Notes: generated by a model not told the origin, from the sequence alone. Positions 44,401 through 57,559 are shown, counted from the stretch's first letter. The stretch: 64,000 nt of DNA from Terebella lapidaria (GCA_949152475.1 OX424559.1:35013119-35077118), one strand, 5' to 3'. Numbers and translations: made by a program.

Positions 44401-47323
44401 ACTCGGGACATTTCGGTGAATACAGGATGACGAGCAGCAATCAGTTTGAGGCCCCTTGGGTGTTCACAATGCACCTGACACCAGAAGGTAAACGAACTGA
44501 TCTGCTTTTTCTATGTTCATATTCTTAAATGACAAATGAGCCCTAAAGCTTTTTTTAAAGGAATTTTTCGATCATTTGAAGCACTTTAAAATATTCAAGT
44601 CTTCCTGGCTGTGAAATCAAGTCAGTTATTTGTACTGATTGTCAAAGCAAACTCATTTGTATGTGCAGCATGCATTGTCTGCAACACTAGTAAATTAAAA
44701 TATGGCAAAATAATTTCATCCAATAATCTTAGTTTCCGGTACATGGTATTCGAACGCCATAATATGAGTGATATTTATGACGACACACTCTAACCCTGTT
44801 CAACGCAGGTCCCCCAGAGGCTCCTTTCGACTTGAAGTGCACAGACACCACAGCCGTCAGCCTGACGCTGGCGTGGAAGGTTGGACATGATGGAGGTTCT
44901 GATCAAACCTTCTTACTGCACTACAACAACACTAGCAATGGGGAAACCGGAACGAAATTTATCGATGGAAGTGGATTATCTAGAGGCTCTGAAGTACACG
45001 AGACATTGCTTGAGGTCGATGGGATATCACCAGAACAGACGTATTGGGTAACCATTGAAGCTGGGAATGCAATTGGTAACACACCTGCAGACACATCAAT
45101 CGTGAATAAAACACTAGGTAGATACATGAGTAGTTATATATACTTTTTGTGACTTTTTAATATGTTGCTATTTTTTGTGTGTTTTAGCTAAACACGATAA
45201 TCCAAAGCAATATTTATACAGAAGTCTTGCATTGAGTTTCTCGAAGAAAGTAGGCGCAAAATCATGCCTCAGATGTATTCAGCAACTCTGCTTCACTAAT
45301 GGATAGCACTTTGTGGATGACTTGTTATATTGTCTGTGAAGATGATGTGCACTGAAGTGTAGACGTAAAATTGTTCAATATTAGGTCCAATAACCTATTG
45401 TGATAGTTTGCTTCATTAGATGAAACATGTGCCTATATTTACGGTAACTGATAATAATCATCGAATATCTGCAGCTAGACCAGAGTTTGTTGGGGAACCA
45501 TCCATAATCTTCGAGGGGAACATTGCCTTCATTGCCTGGGCGATAAACAACCTTAACTCAGTTACACATATTATTGTTGCTGCCTGTGATATGAAGACAA
45601 GTGTAATTACCAACATCACGGACCTGAGTGTTCAGCCCTTTCGTGTATATTGGCCTGATGCTGAAAATTTCGCTTTCCATTTCACCTTCCACGATGGGGA
45701 ATTCATTGTCAACACAGTTATATATGAGCTTCCAAATGGTAATCACCATCTAATGCAAAATATAAATATAGGTTCAGAGTTATGAATTATTGAATTGAGA
45801 AAGTCACCATACTATTTGAACTCACGGTCACTACCCACATATAGCTGAGTATAAATGTACATTGCAGCTGGAAACTCTGTATCAGATTCTCTGATCATTG
45901 GGGTAGTGGTTGCTGTTGTCGTGACTTTGGCTATCTCTGTAACCCTTCTGGTATTGTGGAGGACTGGAAAGCTCTGTAAGGTATGAGTTTCGCTTCCCAA
46001 CAGCAGCCGATTATAGCCCTTTCGTATTTGTCGAAAACCAGTGGAGCATAAGCTAATATTTGTCAAATTATCTCCTGTACATATGGACAAATATATGTAC
46101 TGAATCATATTTTTATGATTGAAAAAAAAATATGTACTAGATATATCAACAATGTAGAAGTTTTTGGCAATAAATGATATTGCATATAATACATGTAAAT
46201 AAAGCATATGTATTGGGTATTAGGCAACAATTTCCAAAAGTATCAGTTCATCTATTGCTGTGTGTGCTACTTGAAGTCGTTGCATTCTAAAACTACATAT
46301 ATTTGAATACGAGGAAATGTACCAGAAGTAGAAACTCAGTCCATGTTTTCAGTAATCAAAAATGTGCCATCATCACTGTGTATTATGTCAATTACCTTTC
46401 AGCGAAAAGTTACCAAACCGGCAGCAAATATCCCCGAGTATGTGAATGCAAACTTCTCAAAAGATGAAGTCAACAAGGTACCTAATCATGTGTTGTTCTC
46501 AGATGATGGTGAGGATATTGCCATTTTGTGAATAAAACTTAGATGGGCTTATATCGTGCAGATGTAGACGACCGAAGTAAATTTGGAGAAATATAATAAA
46601 TTTTGTGTAATTATTTTTTTATCTGTTTATTATGTGTTATTATCTCTCAGTATGAAACCTTTATTACAAATGAGCCAAACCAAATATAAGACCAAGTATT
46701 TGCTCCTCATACATGTAGTTACCTTCTAATATACTTCGAATTGATTGAATAATATTATTCATCATATTTTTTCACACAATATTACATGAGAATTGGGAAT
46801 AGTTTGATTACTATTGTTACCTACAATTACCATTGGTACAGACTAGAACTGTAGATGAGGTGCAGTACCAAAATATTGGACTTGGCAGCAGTGTGAACAA
46901 GCCAGATAGCCAAGTTTATGAAGCGATGGACAGCAGTAAAGTCGCGCAAGTATGTAGTTAAATTATGATGACAAATATATTTGAGAGAATGTAATCTAGT
47001 GTAGCAGCACACAGCTTGGTATTGGATTATGTCAACTAAAATGTTACATGTTACATTTTGTATTACCATGTAAATAACCAACAAGTTTCGTGCACAAAAA
47101 AAACTCTTTGCAGGGTGCATCCGTGTATCAGGCGATTGAAGGCCAGAATCAGGATGCTGCTGGGTCATACGAAGAACTTGTCAGTGAAAACATTTCCAAA
47201 GTAATGATACAGTTGAGTTCAATGTGCGCAATATTCTTGGAAGTTGCACTTTTATCAATGTGTTCAAACTATTGTGTTTTTTTGCAGACTCCAGTGGTGT
47301 ACGAGAGTATCACAGGAAACTAA
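41448..47323 (+). CDS. Receptor gene C: large IgSF/FN3 receptor with tyrosine-rich tail
   Basis: Fifteen exons: 41448-41502 signal (in-frame upstream ATGs at 41328 and 41382 are alternatives); 41668-41994 V-like; 42089-42391 Ig1; 42496-42777 Ig2; 42861-43181 Ig3; 43459-43716 Ig4; 43803-44069 Ig5; 44155-44487 ANPF/NWTF; 44809-45117 FN3; 45475-45738 FN3-like; 45868-45980 transmembrane (IIGVVVAVVVTLAISVTLLVLW); 46403-46477; 46842-46949; 47114-47200; 47288-47323. 3138 nt give 1045 aa, all phases consistent. Ig3 lacks both core cysteines (SVLYEV...YKWTGAN). Intron 7 begins GC (CAAG|GCAAG), a known minor donor class; all others are GT-AG. This is the largest and best-preserved member of the cluster. 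Neighbour B points the same way; D is on the opposite strand. Confidence 0.88.
46403..47323 (+). other. Cytoplasmic tail of gene C
   Basis: Four phase-0 exons. 46403-46477 has EYVNAN (YxN, a Grb2 SH2-type motif). 46842-46949 has VQYQNI and VYEAM. 47114-47200 has SVYQAI and, ten residues later, YEEL, which fits ITAM-like spacing (YxxI/L-x6-12-YxxI/L). 47288-47323 has VVYESI then TGN and stop. At least six tyrosines sit in SH2-type contexts; signalling is inferred. Confidence 0.7.
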
Positions 47324-48839
47324 CATATTTCTGCAACGGCCGAGCCTCTATAAATATTCACCATAATTGATAATACTATGAGTAGCATTCTTAGACATAG
47401 GGTGTTTATGGTTACAAACTGTTAATGAAATACATGATGCGGGTTATGGGGACTTGTCGCTTCCAAAGCTAATGTGTGATTGAACCAAAATGTATCTTGT
47501 ATCAAAATGGATCTCAAAAAAGTTGATATACGGTAATTGCGTGGACCAGTTTTGTTCATCGTTTTTTGTTCAACGTTTTCATTCTTGCTCTGGTGCGATC
47601 TTTCGATTGTGTAGAATAACAACTGATAATCGGTAAATTGAGTGCGCGAATCACCCATCAAATCACATCCACAATCCAAAGCTCACACAAAGGTATCGCC
47701 CACACGCCATCCCCGAAAAAGCACATATATTACTTACATGACTTTACGAATGATTTGTATACTTGTATGTTGGAAATATATGTATAAACCAGTGCCAGAA
47801 TCAGTAACTCAATGCTACCTAATCTAACGCCAGGTGTCCCTCATCCAATTATGTGAAGGGTAATAAACATGGACACTGAGTTTTCGCTGATGGTGCGCCT
47901 CAAGTGCCAGAATGACGCATCAGGAAACTGTTGGCGAAAACTATACACCACATGTGATTATTTGCCATAGCTTCTCCCCCTCGAGATCAACATGCAGAGG
48001 ATGAGCATGATACAAGTCTTGAATATAAACATTCAGAGCAGTTACTAGCGATATTCCAGATAGTATCGAGTCGAGTTAGTAACTCAATAGTAACATCGAC
48101 TCTAATAACCATTGAGAAAATCAATGCCACAGCAGAATTGTATTACATAAGAGGTATTTAAGTTCACGGCAAATGACAAATTAGGAACTAATTTCCATAA
48201 CTAAATAAGATCACATCCTCGAGTTAATAATACGAAGAAGAAAACTAAGACATTATGTATTTATCCATATATTTTATTGTTATATGGTATGTGATATAAT
48301 GATGATACAAAAACTGAACTATGACAGGTTGTCTGTTTGGGTAAGTTTACGTTTAATAGATGGTGGGTATCAGTCTCAAACCTAATGATGTTCTTTCAAT
48401 TTTGTTACTGGACCAGATTTGTGGTTATATACAGAACACACATACCACCGATCTAGGAAATTCAGCTAGAAAATACAGAGACTGTCAAGAAGATACTGAA
48501 CGTTAAGCAACCTTAAGTACCTCAATACCTCGAAAGGAACTTGTATTTTTTTATGAGAGCATAAAGTGTGTTTTTCTTAGTAATTTATGTATATTATTTA
48601 TTGAGGCACAGCTTGTATATGTTCGTAACTTTTGCTCCACCACAAAGCCGCCGATGGTGACAACATCTAGGTTTCTCTCTGTGCAAAGAACAGAATATAT
48701 TTGTTGTTAATAAGATAGCACATTATTGCAAGCTCTGAAACTGGATGTCAATACCTTTCCTATACATTCCACCATAGTTAAAGGAGAATATTTTGCTGAA
48801 TTAACTGCATGACCAACAGCACTGATGCTTGTTGGTTGA
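47324..48839. other. No gene seen
   Basis: Intergenic DNA between the 3' ends of the convergent genes C and D. No exon, repeat family or RNA gene recognised. Confidence 0.4.
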
Positions 48840-49099
48840 AATATTGTGTACATTAGACCACATCAAGTATATCAATAAATCACATCTATGACGTCGATCA
48901 TTTGGTCAACAATATTTGCACATCGTGATCGTTTAACCAGTCTTCCTTGTTTGAAAGTCCTCTGTACCTTTCGTTATCAAGTTTTCCATACCCCAAAATA
49001 CATGCATTCAACACTACATTTACTCTGTAAACAAAGACGTGGGTGAAGTCCCCTGGGAGACGGCCAACCAAGAAGTCAAGTACTGAATGGTATGCACAA

Positions 49100-49168
<69 letters not shown>

Positions 49169-49400
49169 TATAAGGAAATCATGTATGCTGGATGTCTACG
49201 AACTATATGTTTTCTCTCATCACGTTAAAGCATTCCTTGGGTATATTTGCTGATGGCATAACGTGGTCAGATTATGTCCATTGACGCTACTATGACAATC
49301 CGCACGATAGGGCATCATGCATATATCACCAAATGGCATTTATCCACAAGCATTTATTCACAACGGATTCATGTGTGGTAGTACTGAAATGTGAAATTTG
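48840..49400. repeat. Segmental duplicate, partner of 1.44-2.17 kb
   Basis: Matches 1440-2170 phrase for phrase (see that entry). It contains a (TA)n tract at about 49109-49162 where the partner has only a short TATATA. It is the 3' flank of gene D. Confidence 0.75.
49109..49162. repeat. (TA)n microsatellite
   Basis: About 54 bases of TA dinucleotides, expanded relative to the duplicated copy near 1.93 kb. Confidence 0.95.
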
Positions 49401-50081
49401 GAGTTTTTACAATGTGCTTCAATTTGGCTGAGTTTTTCCAAATTACAATAATGCAAATATATTTTTAAATGGTTATCTTATTTTCGAACATGTGTAAAAT
49501 GAACATCTAATACAAATCTCAAGATGCACTGTGATGGTGTGATTTTTCAGCATGAAAATTTAGACTCATTGGCCGGGAAATTATCACCGAATACTTCGGG
49601 CACAACAACAAAATATGAACCAGATACATACGAGTAATGCATGACAACATATTATAAGTACTATTTTTTAACATAAATGTATACAATTTAAGGCACAATA
49701 TAGATATGAAATCATGTTCATCTTTGCTCCGACATATTCACAGTGTATTACTGTAGAATGTTACAGGTTCCCAGGTGTATGTCTGCAATCAGTCCGCTAG
49801 TTTCGTGAAAAGGATTCATAAGCAGCTGGTTCCTGTTAAAAGATAAACAACAACATGTGTTGAAAGGAGTAGCAACAGAGTCATGCTTAAATGCGAACAA
49901 ATCAAAGAATTTTTTCAGTCACCGTTTGTATGTTTTGCATATCCAGGCCCTCATAGTTCTCAACATGGGACGCTCCCAAGTCGTCATATAGGTTCGTTTC
50001 CTGACAATGTAGAAACGAGAGCAACAGTGGAACAGTCACGTACATCAATATACACAGGAAATGTTTTCAGAGGCGCTGCGG

Positions 50082-53000
50082 CTAAGTCTGCGGCACAGTG
50101 TGCATGTGCAAACATATATATGTCTTGTTGCAGCGAGTGTTTTCTGTGATATTAATAATTACCTTAGAAACTTCAGAACCAATCAGCTCGTCATATTGCT
50201 TATCCAATGGAGAAGATAAACCAATGTTCTCATATTGGATCACTGGACTATTGGCTTCAACCTTCTGTGAAAACAAATGAAGAGGTGTCTTTTTATTGTC
50301 TACCTGAACTCTGGTTTATGTATTTGTTCTGTATTCACGTTGTGTAGCAGTGTACCTGGGCATTATGTCTGAACTCTGTCGTGTTCTCGTTGTGAGGAGA
50401 TGTGTTCGTCGTTCTTTCTGTTTTCTGGAATGAAATGTTACATTGTTATATTCATTATTACATATAATACATGAGAACAATTGCTTTACTTTGCACTCAT
50501 TTTGATCCGATACATCCCCTGTCTTATTATAAATTGTATGGTGAGCTAAATGTACTAAAACCTTTGGAAGTTTCCCTTTCCTCCACAGAACAACAATGAC
50601 AGTGGCGAGGACAGCTGCCGCGAGAACACCAACAACACAGCCCACAATGATGCCGACCGGTGGTCCTCCTGTGACACAAAGTAAACTAAAGAAATATTCA
50701 TGGTGAACAATTCATGTTTGACCACGTTTCCTTTAAATCTTCAAATGTCAAATTAAGTAACAAACAGTCGGCTCGCTCTGGTTGTTGAGCGTTTTATATC
50801 GACGCTAACTTGTACAACATTTGTGATGTTGTTTACTTCAGCCTGTGTTGAAAATGTACCAATTATCATGTGACACTAACCTATATTGGACATATAATCA
50901 TAGCTCGTTTGGTACACGACGTCCTGTCCGTCATACAAGTGGAAATCAAATACGAAGCTCTCGGCCTCAGGCAGCCTAACGATGTAAGGTGTCGTATCAA
51001 GGTCGAGAATTTCCGTCATGATAAAATTGTCATCATCATTCATATCTGAAGCGTTAACATTCATGTGTGAGGCTGATCCCCGGTTAGTCAATTCCCAGTC
51101 TATGAATGCCACGTTTTTGTCCCTGTCGATATCTATCGCTGGATCACCCTCAAAGGACGGCTGATCTGTGTAACATAACATTCAAACCAGTCACCCACGA
51201 TGAGTACAGTGCTACCCCGTAATCTGTAATAACAAAATCTGCAGGCATGTGCATTATACCATACACAATCTCCTGATTATTATCATATCACTTGTTAAAT
51301 TACTTCTTGTATAGAGCAAACTTCATTGTTCATTTTGTATGTTCTACTCTCTATCGTATACGTATACTTAAAACCTTGCCAAGGGAAAACATAAGCAAAT
51401 ACCGAGTGTTCTGTTGGTGACGGAAGGTCCTGGTGTGGTACCAAACTCATTCCGTGCATCCACCTGGATCTTATACACCACTGACGACACAATTCCTTCA
51501 CTCTCAGCCAGTCGCACGTCCACCAACATTCCGTCCTCAAACCCAGAGCCGTCTACCTCAAGGACTCGGCTCTCTCCAGTGTCCTGTCTGGTATAGGACA
51601 CCACAAAGTTCTGATCAGCACCGCCGTTATACCCGGCCGTCCACTGCAGATAGATGCTGACGGCTGTGGTCCTGGTACACGAGAGTGCTTCAGGGGGATC
51701 TGGTGGACCTGAAAACGTTATTTCATGTTGCTTTAGGTAAACTATATGTCAATACTCACCATTAAGGGAAAGTAAATTTTTTTCCCGAATTTTACGTACA
51801 CACATTTTCAGGGGTAACTAACGATGTGCTACTAAATAAAGTGAGCATACCTTCTAGCATAACGACAAGAGTAAACACTAAGCGTTGACCGAGTCCATTG
51901 TCACTGGCCATTGTGTAAGTTCCATAATGTGTCGCCGTCAGGGTCGGTATTTCAAAACCAATAATTTTCTGGTAGTGGTGGGATGTCGACAATGTTGTTA
52001 TAATTATGTCGTCCGGCAAGTTGGACACCTTGGCTGTTCCATTGAGAGATTCGAATGTCCAATTCACTTTTGATATGGGAGAGAAGGGATTGGCGAACTG
52101 ACATATCTGCTCCTGTAAGTTGACATCTAAAGAGACACCTCGCTTGATTTCTCTGGTCTGATTGTCACAGAAGTGAAAACCACCTGCAACCAAATTCCAC
52201 ATAATCATGATTTATTCCACTGAAAATAATATGGATCTCGAGTTAAAGCATCGAATGTCAGATGGGCTCGGGAATTATCGAATCGTGCATCACATGTGAC
52301 AATCATTCCTCTCGTTTACAATAACTCGTTTACAATGGACCTCCCATTCCCTCTCATTCATTGTTCAAATTGCCACCCGTCCATCAGAGAAGGCTGCGAT
52401 TGGATCAATCGAAAGGTAGATTTGCGCATACAAACGCATTTATGCCCCAGAATGATTACATACGCATCGAATATGCATGATAGTAACACTACCAGAGCAT
52501 AAGCTCACACAGTTTTGCCACACTGTTCCGAATGTTTTTAACTCCGACCAGCATTCAATATTTTATGCCATTGAAGTAAGACACAGCGAACTCATTATGA
52601 ACATTGCCAATTTGATATTAAACTTTTGTGAAGTATTCTTTTCTTGCCTGAAGCATCAATGTCACAAAATGTTACCAATATACCATTAGAATCCATCAAA
52701 ACTAGTTATACCTGCCGGAAAAAAAAACAATGAACAGGACTTCCAACTGAGTGAACGTCATCAACAACGGTGAACCAACTGGAATGATTGTCACATTTAT
52801 TGCATATTTGCAGTCAATAGAGTCCATGTTTCTCAACTACTTTTCAAGAAAAAAAAAGAATATTCTCCCTTTTCCAAAGAAATTATCATTAACGAGATTA
52901 TGCATGACACAAACATTGAGTGGAATGAGAAATCAGTGTCAAGTGATATAGGCAATATTGAATTTGGTGGGGGGGGGGGGGACGCTGAACACCGGATATC

Positions 53001-56000
53001 AAATGCGAACCGGGTTGTCAAATATTTCATAGATATGTCACAATTAAGGGAACGTTCCAGAACGTTTTGCTGCATTGAACGCGCTACTATTAGTTTTCCC
53101 TAAACAAATACTCACAGAGAGTATTCAAAACTGTGGAAACAAATGGTATATGTCAAGAATGCCAACATCAATATTTCTGATTGTGGACATACTTATAAAC
53201 GTATTTATTACTCAACACTGGCATGTCAATGTATACGAAGCTCATACATGCATTGTAAAATTTGACTTAGCTGCTATTTTTATCTGTAAATTTAATAGGT
53301 ATGCTAGGTATTAATTGTGAGCGATCTTTCTCTCTTGGGGGAAGAGGGTGATTAGGCTTGATTTCTAGGATCATGAGCAGCTCAGTTTTTTTTTAAAAAA
53401 AGTTTTGTACAAGCTATACATATCTACAAGCTAGACATATCCATAATGGCAGGAGCTTTATCGGACAAGCAAGTAATGTGGTATTTTCGTCGACCCTGTG
53501 GGATTGAGACAGTTCGTGGCCATAGAGTGCCAATGGTAGGGTAAATATCGTGGATACTCTTAACATAAGCCCATAACACAAATAAATGTGAAAATAACAA
53601 TCAAAGATGCCCGTGTCCAATTACCAAGAAGTTTTGAAAACACTGAAAAAAGGGCTGGCAGAATGTCGAGTGGATGTCACGTAGCGTTCCATTATTAGTT
53701 CGTTCACTTTAGTGAAATTTCTGTGTGGGTTTCATGTCATTCATATCTAAGATAACCCAGACCTTTATTCGAAATTCCCCGCCTGACCGACTCCGACACT
53801 TGGACTCTAATAATTCCAAATCTCATTGCATTATTACCATGTCTGAAAACTAACTGAGCATACAACGACCAACCTTTGATATCAATATCCTTATCCACTT
53901 CCTGTGTAGTTTGCGAAAGGTCATTCCTCGCTGAACACTGATATGTTCCCGAGTCCAGAACGCTGATCGACACAAAGTTGTATGTAGCATTTTGTCCAAA
54001 CACTGACGCGATGGGCGTTGTGGAGTTCTTTATGATGATCTCAGAATCAGGTCTGCTTGTAACTGAACAAACTAGAGTCAGAGCGTCCCCGTGGAATACC
54101 TCTCCAGGAGAACCACTAAAGTATGTGATTTCTGTGGCATCTAGAAATTATAATAATCAACATTTTAAGATTTTTTGTTCTTCTTCTTAATCATTATTAT
54201 CATTATTATTTTATTTTTTTCTATTTTTTTTTTACAGCGACAACACTAAAATATTAGTCAGAATCATCTGGCTATTGTACAGTATAATATATGTATAGTG
54301 TTATGATCCTGGAATGAGTCAAAGTGAGAACCATACACACATCTAACTGTCAGCGTGATGCTTGTGGAGGTACTGAGTGTAGACCCTTCCTCCTGCGCGG
54401 TACACGTGTACACTCGCTGGGCGTCTTCCCTCAGTACCCCCTCAATCGTCAGCTGTCCCCCTGCCACAGTGTGTCTGTCTGTGGGGAGAGATTGTCCGTC
54501 CCTCGTCCACGTGTACGTCATTGCTGGTATCAGGCTGGGAGGTTGTGATTGGCTGCTGGCTGTACAGGTCATGGTGACGTCATCACCATCCACTGGGTCT
54601 GCCAGACTTGTCGCTATACTTGGTTCTGTCGGTGTCACTGTGAAAATATAATAATTCACACTATCTAACATGTCGATACGTATGCTGTTGATTAACTTGC
54701 ACCTGGTACAGTGCACAACGAAGGTTATTTCTTCAAATTATTCGTGGTAGTAAAACCATTCATATGTATTCATATGATTCTGGCGACCTAAATATAAAAA
54801 CCTTCTATTTGTCAGGAGTTTTGCTTTCCGAGGGAGAGAGTTAGTATTGTCCCCTGCGTCCGATATTAGCGGCTTATGAGTGGCGCTATTCTTGCTTCTA
54901 TGCATCAGTACGTTTTAATGTTATTTTAAAAATGTTGGTTTCAACAAAAGTATGGATGCAATTGCCAAAATAAATGTTGTTGGTTTTTGGTTTGTATAAG
55001 CTTTAGGAATCTATTGATAGCTAATAATCGCAAAATATCCAGAAAAATTTGATATTTGATTCGTTCTGGACGAGATGGTCGTATGCTGATAAACTTAAAA
55101 AAAAAATACTTATATAACAGACCTTCGGTAATTACCTTTGACTAGGCTATATCATGGTTTCAGAGTCTTTCAGGCTAAGGGACTACCTATATAGATACAG
55201 ACATAGACGTGGAATCAATACCCAGTATTAAGTATTCCGAGCAAAAAAAAACAGGGTCCGTTATCCAATCTCATAGTCCGGGGACAGAAAGTCATATCAG
55301 GCATACGAAGTGAGAGAAAACAAAAATGACAGGGAAACTCATGAACCCCCAAAAATGGCCATTAGGAGGTGAAATCAGGTGTTCCGGAAAGAGTGAGCAT
55401 TTCCTGCCCCGTCATGAATTTCCCAAAATTAACATGAAAACAGATCTAGTTGGATGGAAGACATGGATTTGCTGTATCCTTTTACCAGATCATGATGACG
55501 TCCATAGAATTTCTTAAACGCAGCTATAAGTCTTGGTAAAACATATCCTAGTCGCAGCAGTTTAGAGACTAGCTGGACACTTCGATAGACAAAGTCCTCA
55601 TATTTGCAATTAGCCCTGGAATAGCGTATAAGTTGAGAAACAAACACACCATATGCCGGTGACATAGGAATGTTGCTGCTTAGAAAAGGGAAATTGACTA
55701 TGGAAAAATTGAAATCATCACGTTCGTCATATAATCTAGTTGACAGGTTAGAATCATTATCAATCTCCAGCCTCAGGTCTAGATAGTTGGAAAAATTAGC
55801 GGAGTCTGCAGTATCCTTAATTTCAAGTTCCTTAGGATATATGACATCCAAATAATCACCAAATTTGGGATTATTTAGCGACAATACATCATCTATGTAT
55901 CAGAAAGTGAAATTAAAATTACATGTTAGTTTCTTAGAACCTCCTAGTTGTAAATGTTGGATAAAATCTTATTCATATGAGTATAAAAACAGGTCTGCCA

Positions 56001-57176
56001 ATAATGGTGCACAGTTTGTACCCATGGGAATACCAGTAGTTTGTTGAAATATTCGACCACCAAATTCCACAAAAATATTATCAATCAGAAAGTTAACCAT
56101 ATTTACCACATCTATTTCAGTATATTTGTATGAGGGAATCAGAGTCACCTTTAACAAAATAAGCGGCATTATATTTAACTATAATATAGTGGTACCGACG
56201 TTGTCCCTTTTTAGAGAAAAATGGATTATTGATTAATTTTTTAAGCTGATATAATATAAATGTATATTATATTACATTTGCTGATATTTATTGTATTTCA
56301 GTTACATTACATTACAAACCGTTTTACCTAGATGTCACTCACCATATATGAACAGCTCCGCCATGTCGTTCTTGATAGGATCACTACTGAGACCTGTGAC
56401 AGTGCACTGATAATTTGACCCAGTGTCATTCATAGTGAGGTTGTTCAAGGTCAGCGACATCTGCTCATGACGGGTGAATGAGTATGACACACTTCCTCGT
56501 CCTATGTATTCCGGATACCAGACCTCCAGCAAATCAAGAAAATCAAATCTGTATATGAATTGTTCTCCAAATTGAAACTCCACAGAGAACCATGTTTCAA
56601 ACAGGGAGCCGTTGATTTTCCAAGTGAACGTCTCTTGTTGCCCATCATATATACGCACTACACCAGGCCATTGTGTGAACTGAATTTCTGGGGGAAACAA
56701 ACAGAAACGTAATACATAAACAGCTAGAACTTAAAGGGCATCATATGGGATTCCGTTTTTAGGGGATTTCCAGATTTGTCGGCCGACGCTGTTTTATTTA
56801 TAGAACAATAGGTCAGATTACGTTTTTGTCCCGGGATCTCTGGTGAGCCAATTGTCAGATCAGCCCAGGTTGGCTCGGCAGATCTCCTAGGTCAAAAACG
56901 TCATCTGACGTTTTGTTCTATAAATAGAAACTTCGGGAAAAAAATCTTGGAAATCCCCTAAAACAGAATCTCATAGAGCGCCCCTTTAAGCTGCGGCACA
57001 TTGTACCAATCTAAATAATATTATTACATGGAATCTTTTGACATCTATGGAAACAATAATCTATCTTTTACTAGGATAAATTCCTAACTAAGTTGATACA
57101 GACCTGCAAACAATCCTCCTAGGTGACCGCACACACTTACTAGTAGTAACACTAAATATGTACTGGCTTGGTACAT
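50082..57176 (-). CDS. Receptor gene D: IgSF/FN3 membrane receptor, ITAM-like tail
   Basis: Exons (minus): 57104-57176 signal peptide (MYQASTYLVLLLVSVCG); 56343-56687 V-like; 54341-54637 Ig1; 53874-54140 Ig2; 51851-52183 ANPF/NWTF; 51403-51708 FN3; 50881-51165 FN3-like; 50562-50668 transmembrane (VGIIVGCVVGVLAAAVLATV); 50356-50424; 50163-50264; last exon unresolved. The simplest end is a two-codon exon at 50082-50087 (Thr-stop), giving 2190 nt and 729 aa. Signal and Ig1 exon lengths (73, 297) equal those of gene A, and Ig2 (267) equals Ig5 of C. Intron 2 hosts a reverse-transcriptase fragment (55.4-56.2 kb) and intron 1 a MITE (56731-56990). Ectodomain junctions are phase 1. It should be a type I receptor. 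Confidence 0.82.
50163..50424 (-). other. Cytoplasmic tail of gene D with ITAM-like pair
   Basis: Exon 50356-50424 encodes KTERTTNTSPHNENTTEFRH then NAQ. Exon 50163-50264 (34 codons) has IQYENI and, nine residues later, QYDEL: YENI-x9-YDEL fits the loose ITAM pattern, while IQYENI alone also fits an ITIM. The remnant E exon at 4.4 kb keeps both tyrosines. Confidence 0.65.
55429..56170 (-). mobile_element. Reverse-transcriptase element fragment in intron 2 of gene D
   Basis: Minus-strand pieces show reverse-transcriptase signatures in order: TTGIPMGTNCAPLLADLFLY, then the YIDDV catalytic box followed by LSLNNPKFGDYLDVIYP, then LYDERDDFNFSIVNFPF, SPAYGVFVSQLIRYSR and FYGRHHDLVKGY. This is the common non-LTR or Penelope-like family with the GIPMGTNCAPLLADL motif. 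It is incomplete. A smaller relative is at 16900-17210. Confidence 0.75.
56731..56990. mobile_element. Fold-back MITE in intron 1 of gene D
   Basis: Outer arms CTTAAAGGG ... CCCCTTTAAG and AGGGGATTTCCAGATTT ... AAATCTTGGAAATCCCCT pair. An inner pair, TATAGAACAA ... TTGTTCTATA with ACGTTTTTG ... CAAAAACGT, makes most of the 260 bases self-complementary. No ORF. Confidence 0.8.
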
Positions 57177-57189
57177 CCTAAAAACAAAT

Positions 57190-57220
57190 CCATTATATTA
57201 TTATTATTATTATTATTATT

Positions 57221-57262
<42 letters not shown>

Positions 57263-57275
57263 GCTGCTGCTGTTG
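57190..57275. repeat. (TTA)n/(TTG)n trinucleotide repeat
   Basis: Pure TTA then TTG/TGC triplets just upstream of the start of gene D. Confidence 0.95.
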
Positions 57276-57313
57276 TTGTTCCCATATATGCCTTTTTAAA
57301 AAATATATGTTCC

Positions 57314-57425
57314 GTCAGGGAGAATGTACGAGTAACAATAGATTCGTAGAAACGAATGGACGAGGGGCGAAGCCCCGAGTCCATTCGTATCTACGAATCT
57401 ATTGTTACGAGGTACATTCTCTGAC
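57314..57425. repeat. Near-perfect palindrome with GCGAAGC apex
   Basis: AACAATAGATTCGTA ... TACGAATCTATTGTT, ACGAATGGACGAGGGG ... CCCCGAGTCCATTCGT and the outer GTCAGGGAGAATGTAC ... GTACATTCTCTGAC pair around GCGAAGC at 57367-57373. d(GCGAAGC) is known as an exceptionally stable DNA mini-hairpin. A further TAGATTCGTAACTACGAATCTA palindrome follows at about 57458. Confidence 0.9.
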
Positions 57426-57559
57426 TTAAACTATTTCCCCCATATATACATCAAGGTAGATTCGTAACTACGAATCTACTGCTCTCCAATACCTCATTCT
57501 GAGTTCCAATTCTGAGTTCTACCCATTGTGTTGAAATCACTTTCCGTGACGGGCTGCTC

